This document shows positions 51,632-60,379 of a DNA stretch of 64,000 bases, piece after piece. Source of the DNA: G963665595 sp963665595 (GTDB lineage: Bacteria > Actinomycetota > Coriobacteriia > Coriobacteriales > CADBOM01). Made by a program: the position numbers and the translations under genes. Below the pieces are notes generated by a model. The model ran no database searches. It was not told the DNA's origin and worked only from the letters and a program-made list of their open reading frames with translations. The DNA lies in the NCBI GenBank assembly GCA_963665595.2, contig CAXXJK010000004.1, positions 1 to 64,000 on the forward strand. Reading direction: 5' to 3'. Each line of letters starts with the position of its first letter. Positions within the stretch are counted from its first letter, which is position 1.

Positions 51632-51689
51632 TATTGCATCTCATATGATCGAACCATTCTTGCTCGATATATCTCTTTTGGTAACCCGG

Positions 51690-53570
51690 CTACGCAACTT
51701 CCTCAAATTGTGAGTTGTAAAGCTCTGCATAGAATCCGTTAAGCCTTAACAATTCTTCATGAGTCCCCTGCTCGACAATATCGCCCTCACGCATGACGAG
51801 TATAAGATCTGCCTCACGAATCGTGCTCAGTCGATGAGCAATCACAAACGAGGTACGCCCCTTCATGAGGTTGTCCATTGCCTTTTGAATGCGCTCCTCT
51901 GTGCGAGTGTCTACTGAACTCGTTGCTTCGTCAAGGATCAGGATCTCTTTATCTGCCAAAATGGCACGCGCAATAGTCAGCAATTGGCGTTGACCATGGC
52001 TGATGTTGGTTGCATCCTCGTTGATCTCCATTTGATAGTCGCCCGGAAGCGTGTGGATAAAATGATCTGCGTGGGCAGCGCGCGCAGCAGCGTAGACCTC
52101 CTCATCAGTTGCGTCAAGCCTTCCATACCGTATATTCTCCATTATGGTACCCTTGAACAGCCACGTGTCCTGCAGCACCATGCCAAACGTCTCTCTCAAA
52201 TCGCCACGCCGGTAGTTACGCACATCTTGACCGTTGAGACGAATAGCACCATCGCTCACATCGTAAAACCGCATGAGAAGCTTTACCATCGTTGTTTTTC
52301 CTGCTCCCGTAGGACCAACTATGGCGACCATTTGTCCCTCTTTTACTTTTGCTGAGAAATCCCTGATCACGGGTTTGTCCTTCTCATATTCAAATCGTAC
52401 ATGATCAAAATCGACCGTCACAACCTCTTCCGGGAAGATAACCGCATCTTCAGCGTCATCGACTTCCTCGCCTTCACCGAGAAACGCAAACACCCGCTCG
52501 GCGGAAGCGGCCATCGACTGAAACATATTAGAGACCTGAGCCAGTGATGAGATAGGCTGTGTCAAATTCTTCACATACTGAATAAACGCCTGAATATCGC
52601 CAATGGTAATAGTTCCCTGAATTGCAAGCGCCGCGCCACTGACAGCCACACCCACATAGCCGAAATTCGCCACCATGTTCATAAGCGGCATCATCATGCC
52701 CGAAAGAAATTGCGATTTCCACGCAGAGTTATACAATACATGATTCGTTTCATCAAACTCTTCAAACACTCGTTGTTCGCGATTGAACGCCTTAATAACC
52801 GTATGCCCAGAATAGGTTTCTTCTATCTGACCATCAATTTTTCCGAGATACTCCTGTTGCGTGAAAAAATACTTCTGCGAACGTTTAACAACCAGCATGA
52901 CAAGAACAGCAGATACCGGTAAAACGACAACCGCAATGAGCGTCATAAGAGGACTGATGGTAAGCATCAGAATAAGGATGCCTATAACCGTTGCAACAGA
53001 TGTTATGAGCGTGGTGACACTCTGGTTAAGACTCTGCCCAAGAGTATCTATGTCGTTTGTGATACGCGAGAGAGTATCGCCAATAGCATGTGACTCGAAG
53101 TACCCCAGCGGCATACGGTTTATCTTCTTTGAGATTTCATTGCGCAAGCGAAAACAGATCCGTTGGGTCACGCCCGTCATAACCCAGCCTTGCAAAAATG
53201 AGAAGAGCGCACTGACCAAATAGAGCGTGATTACCATAAGTAGAATACTGGCAATCTTTTCAAAATCGATACCGCCGGTACCGGCAATCTTGCCCATGAG
53301 ACCTTCGGTGAGAACCGTCGTAGCCTGTCCGAGCACTTTAGGTCCAACGACAGTGAAAATCGTTGAGCCTATGGCAAGGATGATTACCGCCACAACTGCA
53401 ATACGATAACGCCCCAAATATTTCATGAGTTTGCGTACTGTCCCTTTAAAGTCCTTGGCTTTCTCGCCAGGCATCATGCCCATAGGACCATGATTCATGT
53501 GTCGGACATTCTTCGGCCTTGATGGCGTTTGTTCGCTAACTGGTTCGCCCATCTGATAGGTATCCGCCAT
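51690..53570 (-). CDS. Heterodimeric ABC exporter, catalytic-site subunit
   Basis: A 626-residue half-transporter: Met/Pro-rich cytoplasmic head, six transmembrane helices (about 55-345), then the ATPase. Walker A is GPTGAGKTTM, Q-loop GMVLQDTWLFKGT, Walker B ILILDEATSSVD with intact catalytic Glu, and His switch VIAHRLST. Its signature is changed to NISHGQRQ instead of SGGQ. Together with the partner at 53570 this makes one consensus and one degenerate ATP site, as in TM287/288 and BmrCD. The substrate is unknown; a MarR regulator upstream suggests toxic compounds. It shares one base with the partner gene (TGATG). Confidence 0.94.
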   Translation of the reverse strand: MADTYQMGEPVSEQTPSRPKNVRHMNHGPMGMMPGEKAKDFKGTVRKLMKYLGRYRIAVVAVIILAIGSTIFTVVGPKVLGQATTVLTEGLMGKIAGTGGIDFEKIASILLMVITLYLVSALFSFLQGWVMTGVTQRICFRLRNEISKKINRMPLGYFESHAIGDTLSRITNDIDTLGQSLNQSVTTLITSVATVIGILILMLTISPLMTLIAVVVLPVSAVLVMLVVKRSQKYFFTQQEYLGKIDGQIEETYSGHTVIKAFNREQRVFEEFDETNHVLYNSAWKSQFLSGMMMPLMNMVANFGYVGVAVSGAALAIQGTITIGDIQAFIQYVKNLTQPISSLAQVSNMFQSMAASAERVFAFLGEGEEVDDAEDAVIFPEEVVTVDFDHVRFEYEKDKPVIRDFSAKVKEGQMVAIVGPTGAGKTTMVKLLMRFYDVSDGAIRLNGQDVRNYRRGDLRETFGMVLQDTWLFKGTIMENIRYGRLDATDEEVYAAARAAHADHFIHTLPGDYQMEINEDATNISHGQRQLLTIARAILADKEILILDEATSSVDTRTEERIQKAMDNLMKGRTSFVIAHRLSTIREADLILVMREGDIVEQGTHEELLRLNGFYAELYNSQFEEVA

Positions 53571-55732
53571 CAGTTTTCTCCTTCCAACTCCGCAGCAGAA
53601 AGCTGTGAATAGGCTATTTCACGATAGTTTTCGCAATTCTTCATTAACTCCGCGTGAGTGCCTCTTCCCACGATCTGGCCCTCTTCTAATACGATGATCT
53701 GATCGGCGTGGAGTACCGTTGATATACGCTGAGCGACGATAATAACCGTCTTGTTGGTCATCGAAGCGTGTAACGCTTGTCGTAACTTCGCATCGGTCTT
53801 ATAGTCCAAGGCAGAAAAACTATCATCGAAGAGCAAAATCTGCGAACGTTTGGCAATCGCACGCGCAATCGACAAACGCTGTTTCTGCCCACCGGAAATA
53901 TTGGTGCCTCCTTGAGATATGAATTCTTCGTAGCCATCGTCACGAGAATCGATAAATTCTGTCGCCTGGGCAATCTCAGCTGCTTCGCGGACCGCTCCAT
54001 CGGATATATCATCTCCGCCAAAACTAATGTTACTGGCAATCGTACCCGTAAAGAGAATGCCCTTTTGCGGTACATACCCTAAGAGCGCGTGGAGGTCGCA
54101 GAGACGCATATCACGCACATCGATTCCATCGATCAGAACAGCGCCCGCAGTCACATCATAAAACCTCGGAATAAGGTTAAGTAGTGTCGATTTGCCGCAT
54201 CCAGTCGAGCCGATGATCGCGGTCGTCTTTCCCGGTTCTGCGATGAAATCAATGTCTTCAAGCACTGGTTCATCGGCGCCCTCATAGTAAAAACTCACGT
54301 GATCAAAGCGTACTGTGCCGGCTTGTGCGCCCTGACGCTCTTCGACAGCAGCCATATCAACCGGTTTAACGGGGTCAACTATGCTGGACTTGACATCAAG
54401 GACTTCGTCGACGCGCTCGGCTGCCACACCTGCGCGCGGCAGTATCATCGACACAATGGCAATCATCAAAAACGACATGATTATCAGCATCGAGTACGTA
54501 ATAAAAGCAATCATGTTTCCAACCTGCATGGCACCGATATCAATCTGATGCGCGGCGGTCCAGACGATGAGAACGCTGACACCGTTCATTACGAGCATCA
54601 TGGTCGGCTGCATGAAAGTCATCACGCGATTCGTGAACAGCTGGGTCTTCATCAGATCGCGGCTTGCCCCTTCAAAACGTTTTTCTTCGTATCCTTCACG
54701 GCCAAATGCCCGTATGACGGGAATCCCAGTAAGAATCTCACGTGAAACAAGGTTGATCTTATCAATGAGTTTCTGCATGATCTTGAACTTGGGTACTGCA
54801 ACGGTAAAGAGAACGATTACGATCACCACGATAATTGCAACAGCGAGGCCAATGACCCATCCCATGGAAAGATCAGTTGTCGATATCATGATCACGCCGC
54901 CGATACCAAGAATAGGCGCGTACAGTATGATGCGCATGAGCATGAAACAGACCATTTGGAGCTGCTGTATATCATTAGTTGACCGTGTGATGAGGGAAGC
55001 CGTAGAGAACTGATCGATCTCCTTATGAGAAAACGATATAACTTTCTTAAACACTCCATCCCGCAAAGAGCGTGCGATCTTTGCTGCAGTACGAGCAGCA
55101 ATCAAACCCACTATGATCGAGGCAACTACCGAAATCAAAGTGACGGCCAGCATTTGCCAACCAATGAAAAACAGATAGTTCATCTGAATCTGATTGACAT
55201 CAATACCGAGCGATTCATATTCACCCTGTGCAAATATGATCGCGCGCTGTTTGATAAGCGAATCGCTCATGTCACCGAACGCATCAGTCACTTGCTTCTC
55301 TGTTGCAGAAATCTGCTCCTGCGTATACAGACCAGCGGCAACCGCCTGCCTCATCTGATCCAATGTGTAGGTGCCCGAAGCACTCATCTGAGAAATAATG
55401 ACCATGGGAAGGCTTTCGATACGATCAAGCTCATCAATATGCGCTTTACCATACGCATTCATATCGTAGACCGCACCCGATTGATCATAGGAATTTGCAA
55501 ACTCGTTCAAGTCTCCCGGGCTGATAAACAGCTGAAGATCCTGATAAGTTTGAGCACTCATTTCTTGAAGCGCCGGATGTTCAATACCTTTCTGCCCAAT
55601 ACCAACATCGACTATTTTCGACGTATAATTGGGTAACGAAAGATCACAGTAGGCCTGTGCAACCAGCAGTATGACCGCGAGTACAACCGCAGCCATATGC
55701 GTTTTGAAGTATCTGAAAATTCTCACTGGCAT
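53570..55732 (-). CDS. Heterodimeric ABC exporter, degenerate-site subunit with extracytoplasmic insertion
   Basis: A 720-residue half-transporter. TM1 (about 12-32) and TM2 (about 185-210) are separated by roughly 150 hydrophilic residues (from YTSKIVDVGIGQ to DVNQIQMNY), which must lie outside the cell; this loop is normally short. The ATPase has Walker A GSTGCGKSTLL, a good signature NISGGQKQRL, but Walker B ends ILLFDDSFS (Asp for catalytic Glu) and the switch is VAQRIST (Gln for His). It is therefore the degenerate half that pairs with the subunit at 51690. It lies 108 bases after the marR gene and is probably cotranscribed with it. Confidence 0.94.
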   Translation of the reverse strand: MPVRIFRYFKTHMAAVVLAVILLVAQAYCDLSLPNYTSKIVDVGIGQKGIEHPALQEMSAQTYQDLQLFISPGDLNEFANSYDQSGAVYDMNAYGKAHIDELDRIESLPMVIISQMSASGTYTLDQMRQAVAAGLYTQEQISATEKQVTDAFGDMSDSLIKQRAIIFAQGEYESLGIDVNQIQMNYLFFIGWQMLAVTLISVVASIIVGLIAARTAAKIARSLRDGVFKKVISFSHKEIDQFSTASLITRSTNDIQQLQMVCFMLMRIILYAPILGIGGVIMISTTDLSMGWVIGLAVAIIVVIVIVLFTVAVPKFKIMQKLIDKINLVSREILTGIPVIRAFGREGYEEKRFEGASRDLMKTQLFTNRVMTFMQPTMMLVMNGVSVLIVWTAAHQIDIGAMQVGNMIAFITYSMLIIMSFLMIAIVSMILPRAGVAAERVDEVLDVKSSIVDPVKPVDMAAVEERQGAQAGTVRFDHVSFYYEGADEPVLEDIDFIAEPGKTTAIIGSTGCGKSTLLNLIPRFYDVTAGAVLIDGIDVRDMRLCDLHALLGYVPQKGILFTGTIASNISFGGDDISDGAVREAAEIAQATEFIDSRDDGYEEFISQGGTNISGGQKQRLSIARAIAKRSQILLFDDSFSALDYKTDAKLRQALHASMTNKTVIIVAQRISTVLHADQIIVLEEGQIVGRGTHAELMKNCENYREIAYSQLSAAELEGEN

Positions 55733-55840
55733 TCCCTAACATTGCTTTGTAAACGGTCGATTAGATACCGCATAAGCGCAACTCCCTTCAGATGCACTCA
55801 TGCACTCCTCTATGATAAAATTCCCCCCGCTTATTTTCTG

Positions 55841-56401
55841 CTATTCACGCCTGTGTCGGCGCGATCGACGATCCCGAACGTTATCCTCCATGGGGCACGT
55901 AATATCGCGCAATTCCGGATGTCGTTCTCTCATAGCCTCAAGAGCATGCCCCATTGCATCAGAACATTCATCAAGTGTCCGGATAAGCGCGTGCATACGG
56001 TCTGCGCTCAATTCGTCTGTCATCAATTCTATGTATTCTGTAGCGAGAGCGGCAGCGTGTCGATGACGTTTCTGGCCCTCTTCAGTCAGGTTTACCAGCG
56101 TGTTTCGACGATCCACTGGATCTGAGAACCGTTCAATAAGACCTTGTTGTTCAAGCATGCGCAGCATGCGAGAAAGTCCTGGTAGTGAAGTCTGCATCCG
56201 TTCTGCAATAGCTGAAACAGAAACACCGTCGCAGTGCTTCGCGCCTGAAGTTGCCTTGTAAATGATATGCAATGCAACAAAGTGACCCTTGGATAAGACA
56301 ATCCAAGCCTTTTTCATCGACAAACGATGAAAACGAGCAACAGCACGAATGAACTCCTCGCCCAGATCTTCATATTCAACAGAATTGCTCTTCGCGGTCA
56401 T
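55841..56401 (-). CDS. MarR-family transcriptional regulator
   Basis: A 186-residue winged-helix repressor: ALHIIYKATSG, VSVSAIAERMQTSLPGLSRMLRMLEQQGLIER (helix-turn-helix), and the wing DPVDRRNTLVNLTEEGQKRH. The DxR(R)xxxVxLT wing is diagnostic. The C terminus is unusually rich in Arg (RDRRSRRHRRE). ATG 56401 lies 6 bases after AAAGAG. It is the first gene of the exporter operon and has a palindrome in its promoter, so it probably represses itself and the two ABC genes until a ligand binds. Confidence 0.93.
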   Translation of the reverse strand: MTAKSNSVEYEDLGEEFIRAVARFHRLSMKKAWIVLSKGHFVALHIIYKATSGAKHCDGVSVSAIAERMQTSLPGLSRMLRMLEQQGLIERFSDPVDRRNTLVNLTEEGQKRHRHAAALATEYIELMTDELSADRMHALIRTLDECSDAMGHALEAMRERHPELRDITCPMEDNVRDRRSRRHRRE

Positions 56402-56456
56402 CGTCATCTCTTTCACAAAAAACGGGTGCTTATTGCGGTCACAGCAATAATACAAT

Positions 56457-56485
56457 AATTATTTAACAGTGTTAATTATTGTCAA
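56457..56485 (-). promoter_or_regulatory. marR promoter with operator in the spacer
   Basis: Consensus -35 TTGACA (56485-56480), 17 bases, ATAATT (56462-56457) on the minus strand. The spacer contains the perfect 13-base palindrome TTAACAGTGTTAA (56463-56475), flanked by the mirrored CAATAATTA (56453-56461) and TAATTATTG (56473-56481). A MarR dimer bound there would block the promoter. Confidence 0.75.
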
Positions 56486-56530
56486 TGATAATTATTTATG
56501 TTTCACATTTTCTAAACAAACCAACCATAG

Positions 56531-56558
56531 AAAAATAGAACAGAGATGTTTGCTCTAT
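56531..56558 (-). terminator. Terminator of rnpB
   Basis: On the minus strand ATAGAGCA, 8-base loop, TGTTCTAT, followed by TTTT: eight pairs including one G-U, about 40 bases beyond the end of RNase P RNA. Confidence 0.6.
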
Positions 56559-56598
56559 CGAATGAATTTTTCCCAAACTTTTCGTGTTGGGTCATTGT

Positions 56599-56956
56599 GC
56601 TGAGTGAGTCTGTAAGCCGGGTTCTGTCGTGAATGATCATTTATCTCCGACCGATGTCGCCATCAGCCTCTAGCGAGCATACCCGGACGCGGATCGGACC
56701 AATCCCTAGCGTCCCTATTTGCTCTTGCTCCAGATGGGGTTTACCAAGCCGTCCAGTTACCCGAACGCTGGTGCGCTCTTACCACACCGTTTCAGCTTTT
56801 CTCCGTCTGGCGAACTAGCCACCTCAGGGGAGTTTTCTTTTCTGCGGCACTTTCCGTCGAGTCGCCTCGCCCAGCCATTAACTGGCATCCTGTCCTGTGG
56901 AGCCCGGACTTTCCTCACTGCCCTTACGAACAGCGCGATCATTCGGCCCACTCAGC
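56599..56956 (-). ncRNA. rnpB: RNase P RNA (type A)
   Basis: The catalytic RNA that trims tRNA 5' ends. On the minus strand the universally conserved blocks are present: GAGGAAAGTCCGGGCTCC and ACAGGACAGGATGCC near the 5' end, GGTAAACCCCATCTGGAGCA in the middle, and ACAGAACCCGGCTTACAG near the 3' end. Helix P1 closes as GCTGAGTG (56956-56949) with CACTCAGC (56606-56599), giving 358 nt. The layout fits the type A fold usual in actinobacteria. A TACAAT -10 box lies at 56968-56963. The interval 56957-57059 holds the promoter and nothing else recognisable. Confidence 0.95.
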
Positions 56957-57059
56957 TGAATCATTGTAGCAGAAGACAACAAAGATACACTCGCAAGAGA
57001 GCTAAACGAAGCATCTCCATACGTCAATCAACTCTACGATAAATAGGTTAATTACGTGG

Positions 57060-58841
57060 TTAGTAATGAATTACCACGGGCAATCCAACCTGAACCAGAG
57101 AATATAGTTTCTGGGCATCGCTATAGGACATGTTGATACATCCATGCGATCCGTTGGTCTTATAACGTGTGCCGCCAAACCAAGGCTGCCACGTTGCGTC
57201 ATGAAAACCTACACCGGTCCATGTGACGCGCATCCAATACGCAACGGGTGTTTCATATTCATAGCTGCCATCTTCATACTGCTGACCACGAAGTGTCTTA
57301 TTCCTCACCATCTCAAGAATATCGTAGACCCCTGATGGAGTTTGTCGCGCAGTCGTTGGGAGACCAGTTACGACATCTGCCTGAAATACCACTGCGCCAT
57401 CCATGATAAGCCACATATGTTGGTCGGTGAGATCGAGATCAATATAACTCGTGCCCCAATCAGTCGCACCATGAGATGCGGCATCTTGGGCATAGTAGGG
57501 GTCTCGAGTTTGATTACGATCAGTTTCCGTACCGTCAAGTAAGGCGAGAATCGCTTTGACCTCAGCATTTTGATCGATTAACCATCCATACGTCCCGCCA
57601 GAAACCGTAGCCGTTGCGCCATCTGCTGCAGTAAACGTGCGCGTGGCGCCCACCGTATCATGGCGAGCAGCAAAGGCAGCGACCCATGCCTTCACGGCAG
57701 CCTTGTCTACTGTTACCGAGCCGCCACTTCCTATGGTTAACCACTGAAACGCAGTCCGAGCATCAAGTATCTCGGTACTGGTACCAAATTTGTAGGTAAT
57801 ACAGAAATTGGCATACTTGTTATAGCTGGCAATACTGTCGATCAGCGACGGACTCGTCGATACAACCGCAGGCTGAACATAACAACCGGCCGAATCAAGG
57901 TTAATGGAGTCGTCAAGCCCCAGCATAGCCGCCTTGACGGCATCATACATCACATCCGTGTTGATAGTAGTACCCAACACCTCTGCATGAGGAACATACA
58001 TGGACCCGTTATATTCAGCATAAGCATCTTGGGGCGCTATCATGTTCGCTTTATTCATACACTTGAGCGCGTTGATTTGAGTCGTCAGTTTAGTAGCGTT
58101 GAGCGTGACACTTGAAGTGGTTTTTTCAACTGCACGAGACATAAACAGTCGAGAAATCCACGCAAGCGGGTGCTGTTCGGCAAGAAGAGCCTGTACCTGA
58201 CCATCAGAGATATACGTAAGATCGACTGTGGAGCCTTTGATGGTCTCGTTTGCACCATTGCGCTCGACAATCGTGAGAGAATAGTCGCCAACCTGCTCAG
58301 CAATCTGAGATTCAACCTGATCAACAGTCATGAAAGAACAATCAATATTATCTATCACTGTGTTGAACCCAAAATGAGTGGTGAAATAAAACGAAGCCCC
58401 CAGATAAGCAAGGAGCAAAACCCCCAACACAACTCCCAGGATAATCCAAAGCAACGTACGGCGACGAGAGCGAGGTGGTTCAGCGCCAAGATCTCCAAAG
58501 TCCTTGATCAGATCTCCGCCAATTGGAGACCATGCATCATCAGCAGAAAGTAACGATGTCTCAGAAGAAATAGGTAGAATGGCGGTATCCTGCGAAGAAA
58601 GCTCCGACGTCGCCGGCAGCACGCCCGTAACGTCTGCGGCAGAACTGTCGTGTTCGGTGCCCGGCACCTCGACGATGTCTTGATGCTCCTCGGAATCTTC
58701 GTTGACGGTGTCAGTTAAGCTCAAGTTAGGATCATCGTAATAGGAACGGATTTCTTCGTCCTGTCCTGCTTTTTTTCTCTTCAACGGATTGATCTGAGCA
58801 AACCTGAACTTTTTCTTCTTGTTATGCTTTGCCTGTGCCAT
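57060..58841 (-). CDS. L,D-transpeptidase (YkuD) with PG-binding domain
   Basis: A 593-residue wall enzyme. Order: Lys-rich cytoplasmic start (AKHNKKKKFRFAQ), acidic segment, one transmembrane helix (about 127-150, LWIILGVVLGVLLLAYLGAS), PG_binding_4-like domains (about 155-440), and a C-terminal YkuD domain (about 470-593) with GVGFHDATW and the catalytic His/Cys in KTNGSHGCINMSYSDA. Such enzymes form 3-3 peptidoglycan cross-links or attach proteins to the wall. ATG 58841 follows GGGAG. Its architecture resembles the VanW protein at 6586, with a different catalytic end. 58842-59046 shows no gene. Confidence 0.94.
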   Translation of the reverse strand: MAQAKHNKKKKFRFAQINPLKRKKAGQDEEIRSYYDDPNLSLTDTVNEDSEEHQDIVEVPGTEHDSSAADVTGVLPATSELSSQDTAILPISSETSLLSADDAWSPIGGDLIKDFGDLGAEPPRSRRRTLLWIILGVVLGVLLLAYLGASFYFTTHFGFNTVIDNIDCSFMTVDQVESQIAEQVGDYSLTIVERNGANETIKGSTVDLTYISDGQVQALLAEQHPLAWISRLFMSRAVEKTTSSVTLNATKLTTQINALKCMNKANMIAPQDAYAEYNGSMYVPHAEVLGTTINTDVMYDAVKAAMLGLDDSINLDSAGCYVQPAVVSTSPSLIDSIASYNKYANFCITYKFGTSTEILDARTAFQWLTIGSGGSVTVDKAAVKAWVAAFAARHDTVGATRTFTAADGATATVSGGTYGWLIDQNAEVKAILALLDGTETDRNQTRDPYYAQDAASHGATDWGTSYIDLDLTDQHMWLIMDGAVVFQADVVTGLPTTARQTPSGVYDILEMVRNKTLRGQQYEDGSYEYETPVAYWMRVTWTGVGFHDATWQPWFGGTRYKTNGSHGCINMSYSDAQKLYSLVQVGLPVVIHY

Positions 58842-59046
58842 CTGTCTCCCACGCGAACTGAGTAACACCAACGATATGGAATGTATAGCTATATGTTCTT
58901 ATTCTAACCGAAAGAGAACCAAAGCGCGGGATTGTCTCCGCAGATTAGATATTTTTTCGTCCAGAATATCAAAAACTATGAATAGCCCAACAAAATATGG
59001 ATGTGGCATGTACAGAACATGGATAGACTGAGTGCCTCAAAACCAC

Positions 59047-59073
59047 AAAGGGAATCCCAGGGGGATTCCCTTT
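59047..59073. terminator. Terminator after tRNA-Glu
   Basis: AAAGGGAATCC (59047-59057) and GGATTCCCTTT (59063-59073) give an 11-base-pair stem with loop CAGGG. It lies 8 bases beyond the encoded CCA of tRNA-Glu on the minus strand; A and T runs flank both sides. Confidence 0.85.
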
Positions 59074-59080
59074 TCATGTT

Positions 59081-59157
59081 TGGTAGCCTGTACGGGATTT
59101 GAACCCGTGATCTCCGCCTTGAGAGGGCGGTGTCCTAAACCGCTAGACGAACAGGCC
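59081..59157 (-). tRNA. tRNA-Glu (anticodon CUC)
   Basis: Minus strand folds as a full cloverleaf: GGCCTGT acceptor, D arm with CTAGCGGTTTAGG, anticodon arm CCGCC-CTCTCAA-GGCGG (anticodon CTC), T arm ACGGGTTCAAATCCCGT, and encoded CCA end. Charged by GltX at 50102; MnmA substrates are normally the UUC isoacceptor, so this one may escape thiolation. Confidence 0.95.
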
Positions 59158-59189
59158 ATACATCACGTGCCGCGTGCAAACCATCATAA

Positions 59190-59263
59190 TGGCTGGGATG
59201 GAAGGAGTCGAACCCTCACTGACGGAACCAGAATCCGCTGTCCTACCATTAGACGACATCCCA
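59190..59263 (-). tRNA. tRNA-Gln (anticodon CUG)
   Basis: TGGGATG acceptor, D arm CTAATGGTAGGA, anticodon arm GCGGA-TTCTGGT-TCCGT (anticodon CTG), T arm GAGGGTTCGACTCCTTC, and CCA encoded. It is read from the same promoter as tRNA-Glu, 32 bases upstream of it. Confidence 0.95.
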
Positions 59264-59310
59264 ACGCGTTCAGACGGGAAGCCTGAAACTCTGTACGAGC
59301 GCAAGTAGGT

Positions 59311-59339
59311 ATATTACCGAGAGGAACTGAAACCGTCAA
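59311..59339 (-). promoter_or_regulatory. Promoter of the tRNA-Gln/tRNA-Glu unit
   Basis: TTGACG (59339-59334), 17-base spacer, TAATAT (59316-59311) on the minus strand, 47 bases before tRNA-Gln. The remaining 59340-59491 lies upstream of the unknown plus-strand gene. Confidence 0.75.
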
Positions 59340-59491
59340 GGAAAACACCATACCTCAGTCTCTGCATGCAAAATCTTCACAAGAGCAAATGCCCCTTTTA
59401 TCAGGAAAATAGCTTGCTGATTATAGAAAGAAAGGGTAGAATCAATTTAATTGCATAATAGCCTTGGAAATACCCAAGCAAAGGACGCCAA

Positions 59492-60040
59492 ATGAAACTA
59501 CTAAAACGTACCCTGGCGGTTACTGCAGTTCTCGCATTCACATATTGCTTTGCATTTGTTCCAGCCGCACAGGCTCTTGCCACTACCGGCTCAGTTTTTG
59601 ATTCTTTCAAAAACTCATATGATCTTGTCTATCCGCTTACGCTCGGGCTTGGAATTGTTGCATTTATAGGATGGGGCTTATCCCTGATAAAAATATCCCG
59701 GCTAAAAAAACTGTTGTGCGAAAATGGAATCAATAAGCACTTCCAGATAGCTACCGGCATCGCGCTGTCACAGGACTATTTCAACGACGATGAGATGCAA
59801 CTCAACGATATCCTTCAAAATGCAAAACACGCAAAACCGTCTACGGCCAACAGTACCCTTAATGCCTATGAATCAGAAATGCAGGCAGCTTCTTCCTTTT
59901 CATTTTCATCTTCTGAAATTAAAAAGGAAGCCACGTCCTGCATGAGAACTGACAGTTACGGCAGTGCTCCGAAACCCTCATCGACAACCGCACCCATGCC
60001 ATTGGTCGGGTTAAGCGTAGTCGCGCTACCTTTCATATAG
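59492..60040 (+). CDS. Hypothetical membrane protein
   Basis: Not recognised. The 182-residue product has a signal-like hydrophobic start (KLLKRTLAVTAVLAFTYCFAFVPAAQA, likely cleaved after AQA or kept as an anchor), then a second helix (about 45-66, LVYPLTLGLGIVAFIGWGLSLI), a basic stretch ISRLKKLL, and a Ser/Ala-rich hydrophilic tail of about 100 residues ending in a short hydrophobic run PLVGLSVVALPFI. ATG 59492 has AAAGGA 8 bases upstream. It stands alone on the plus strand between the tRNAs and the division cluster. Confidence 0.65.
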   Translation: MKLLKRTLAVTAVLAFTYCFAFVPAAQALATTGSVFDSFKNSYDLVYPLTLGLGIVAFIGWGLSLIKISRLKKLLCENGINKHFQIATGIALSQDYFNDDEMQLNDILQNAKHAKPSTANSTLNAYESEMQAASSFSFSSSEIKKEATSCMRTDSYGSAPKPSSTTAPMPLVGLSVVALPFI

Positions 60041-60067
60041 CACACGTGTGATTTCCCAAATTACGGG

Positions 60068-60376
60068 TTAGGTTTCGCCGTTTCCTTCGTCAGGAATCCC
60101 CTCGCACCACTCCTGAAACAGGCTATCTTCAACCTCAAAGGAGATAAGCTTATGGCGAGCGTGCATTCCCTGCAAAACGGTAACCTTCGATTTGGCGATG
60201 CCTATCGACTTGGCCAGCACCTCACACACAGCGCGATTTGCTTTGTTATCGTCTGGGGGCGCACAGACTCTGACGAGCAGTTCCCTGCAACCCCCCGTAG
60301 ATAACCACCACCCAACAACAGCATTTTCGAATGACCGAGGACAAACTTTGACGACCAAGCGAGTCGCCTCTGTCAT
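60068..60376 (-). CDS. DUF167 family protein (YggU)
   Basis: A 102-residue member of the YggU/DUF167 family: LVVKVCPRSFENAVVG, LLVRVCAPPDDNKANRAVCEVLAKSIGIAKSKVTVLQGMHARHKLISF. The DxKAN and GxxxRxK motifs are diagnostic; the family's function is unknown. It commonly closes yggS-sepF-yggT clusters, as here, directly after divIVA (3-base gap). Confidence 0.92.
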   Translation of the reverse strand: MTEATRLVVKVCPRSFENAVVGWWLSTGGCRELLVRVCAPPDDNKANRAVCEVLAKSIGIAKSKVTVLQGMHARHKLISFEVEDSLFQEWCEGIPDEGNGET

Positions 60377-60379
60377 ATG

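Noticed and set aside
55025..55636. A 203-residue plus-strand frame
   Set aside because: Antisense to the extracytoplasmic insertion of the ABC exporter. I considered whether the insertion itself was a frameshift artefact, but its minus-strand reading is open, hydrophilic and continuous with the transporter.
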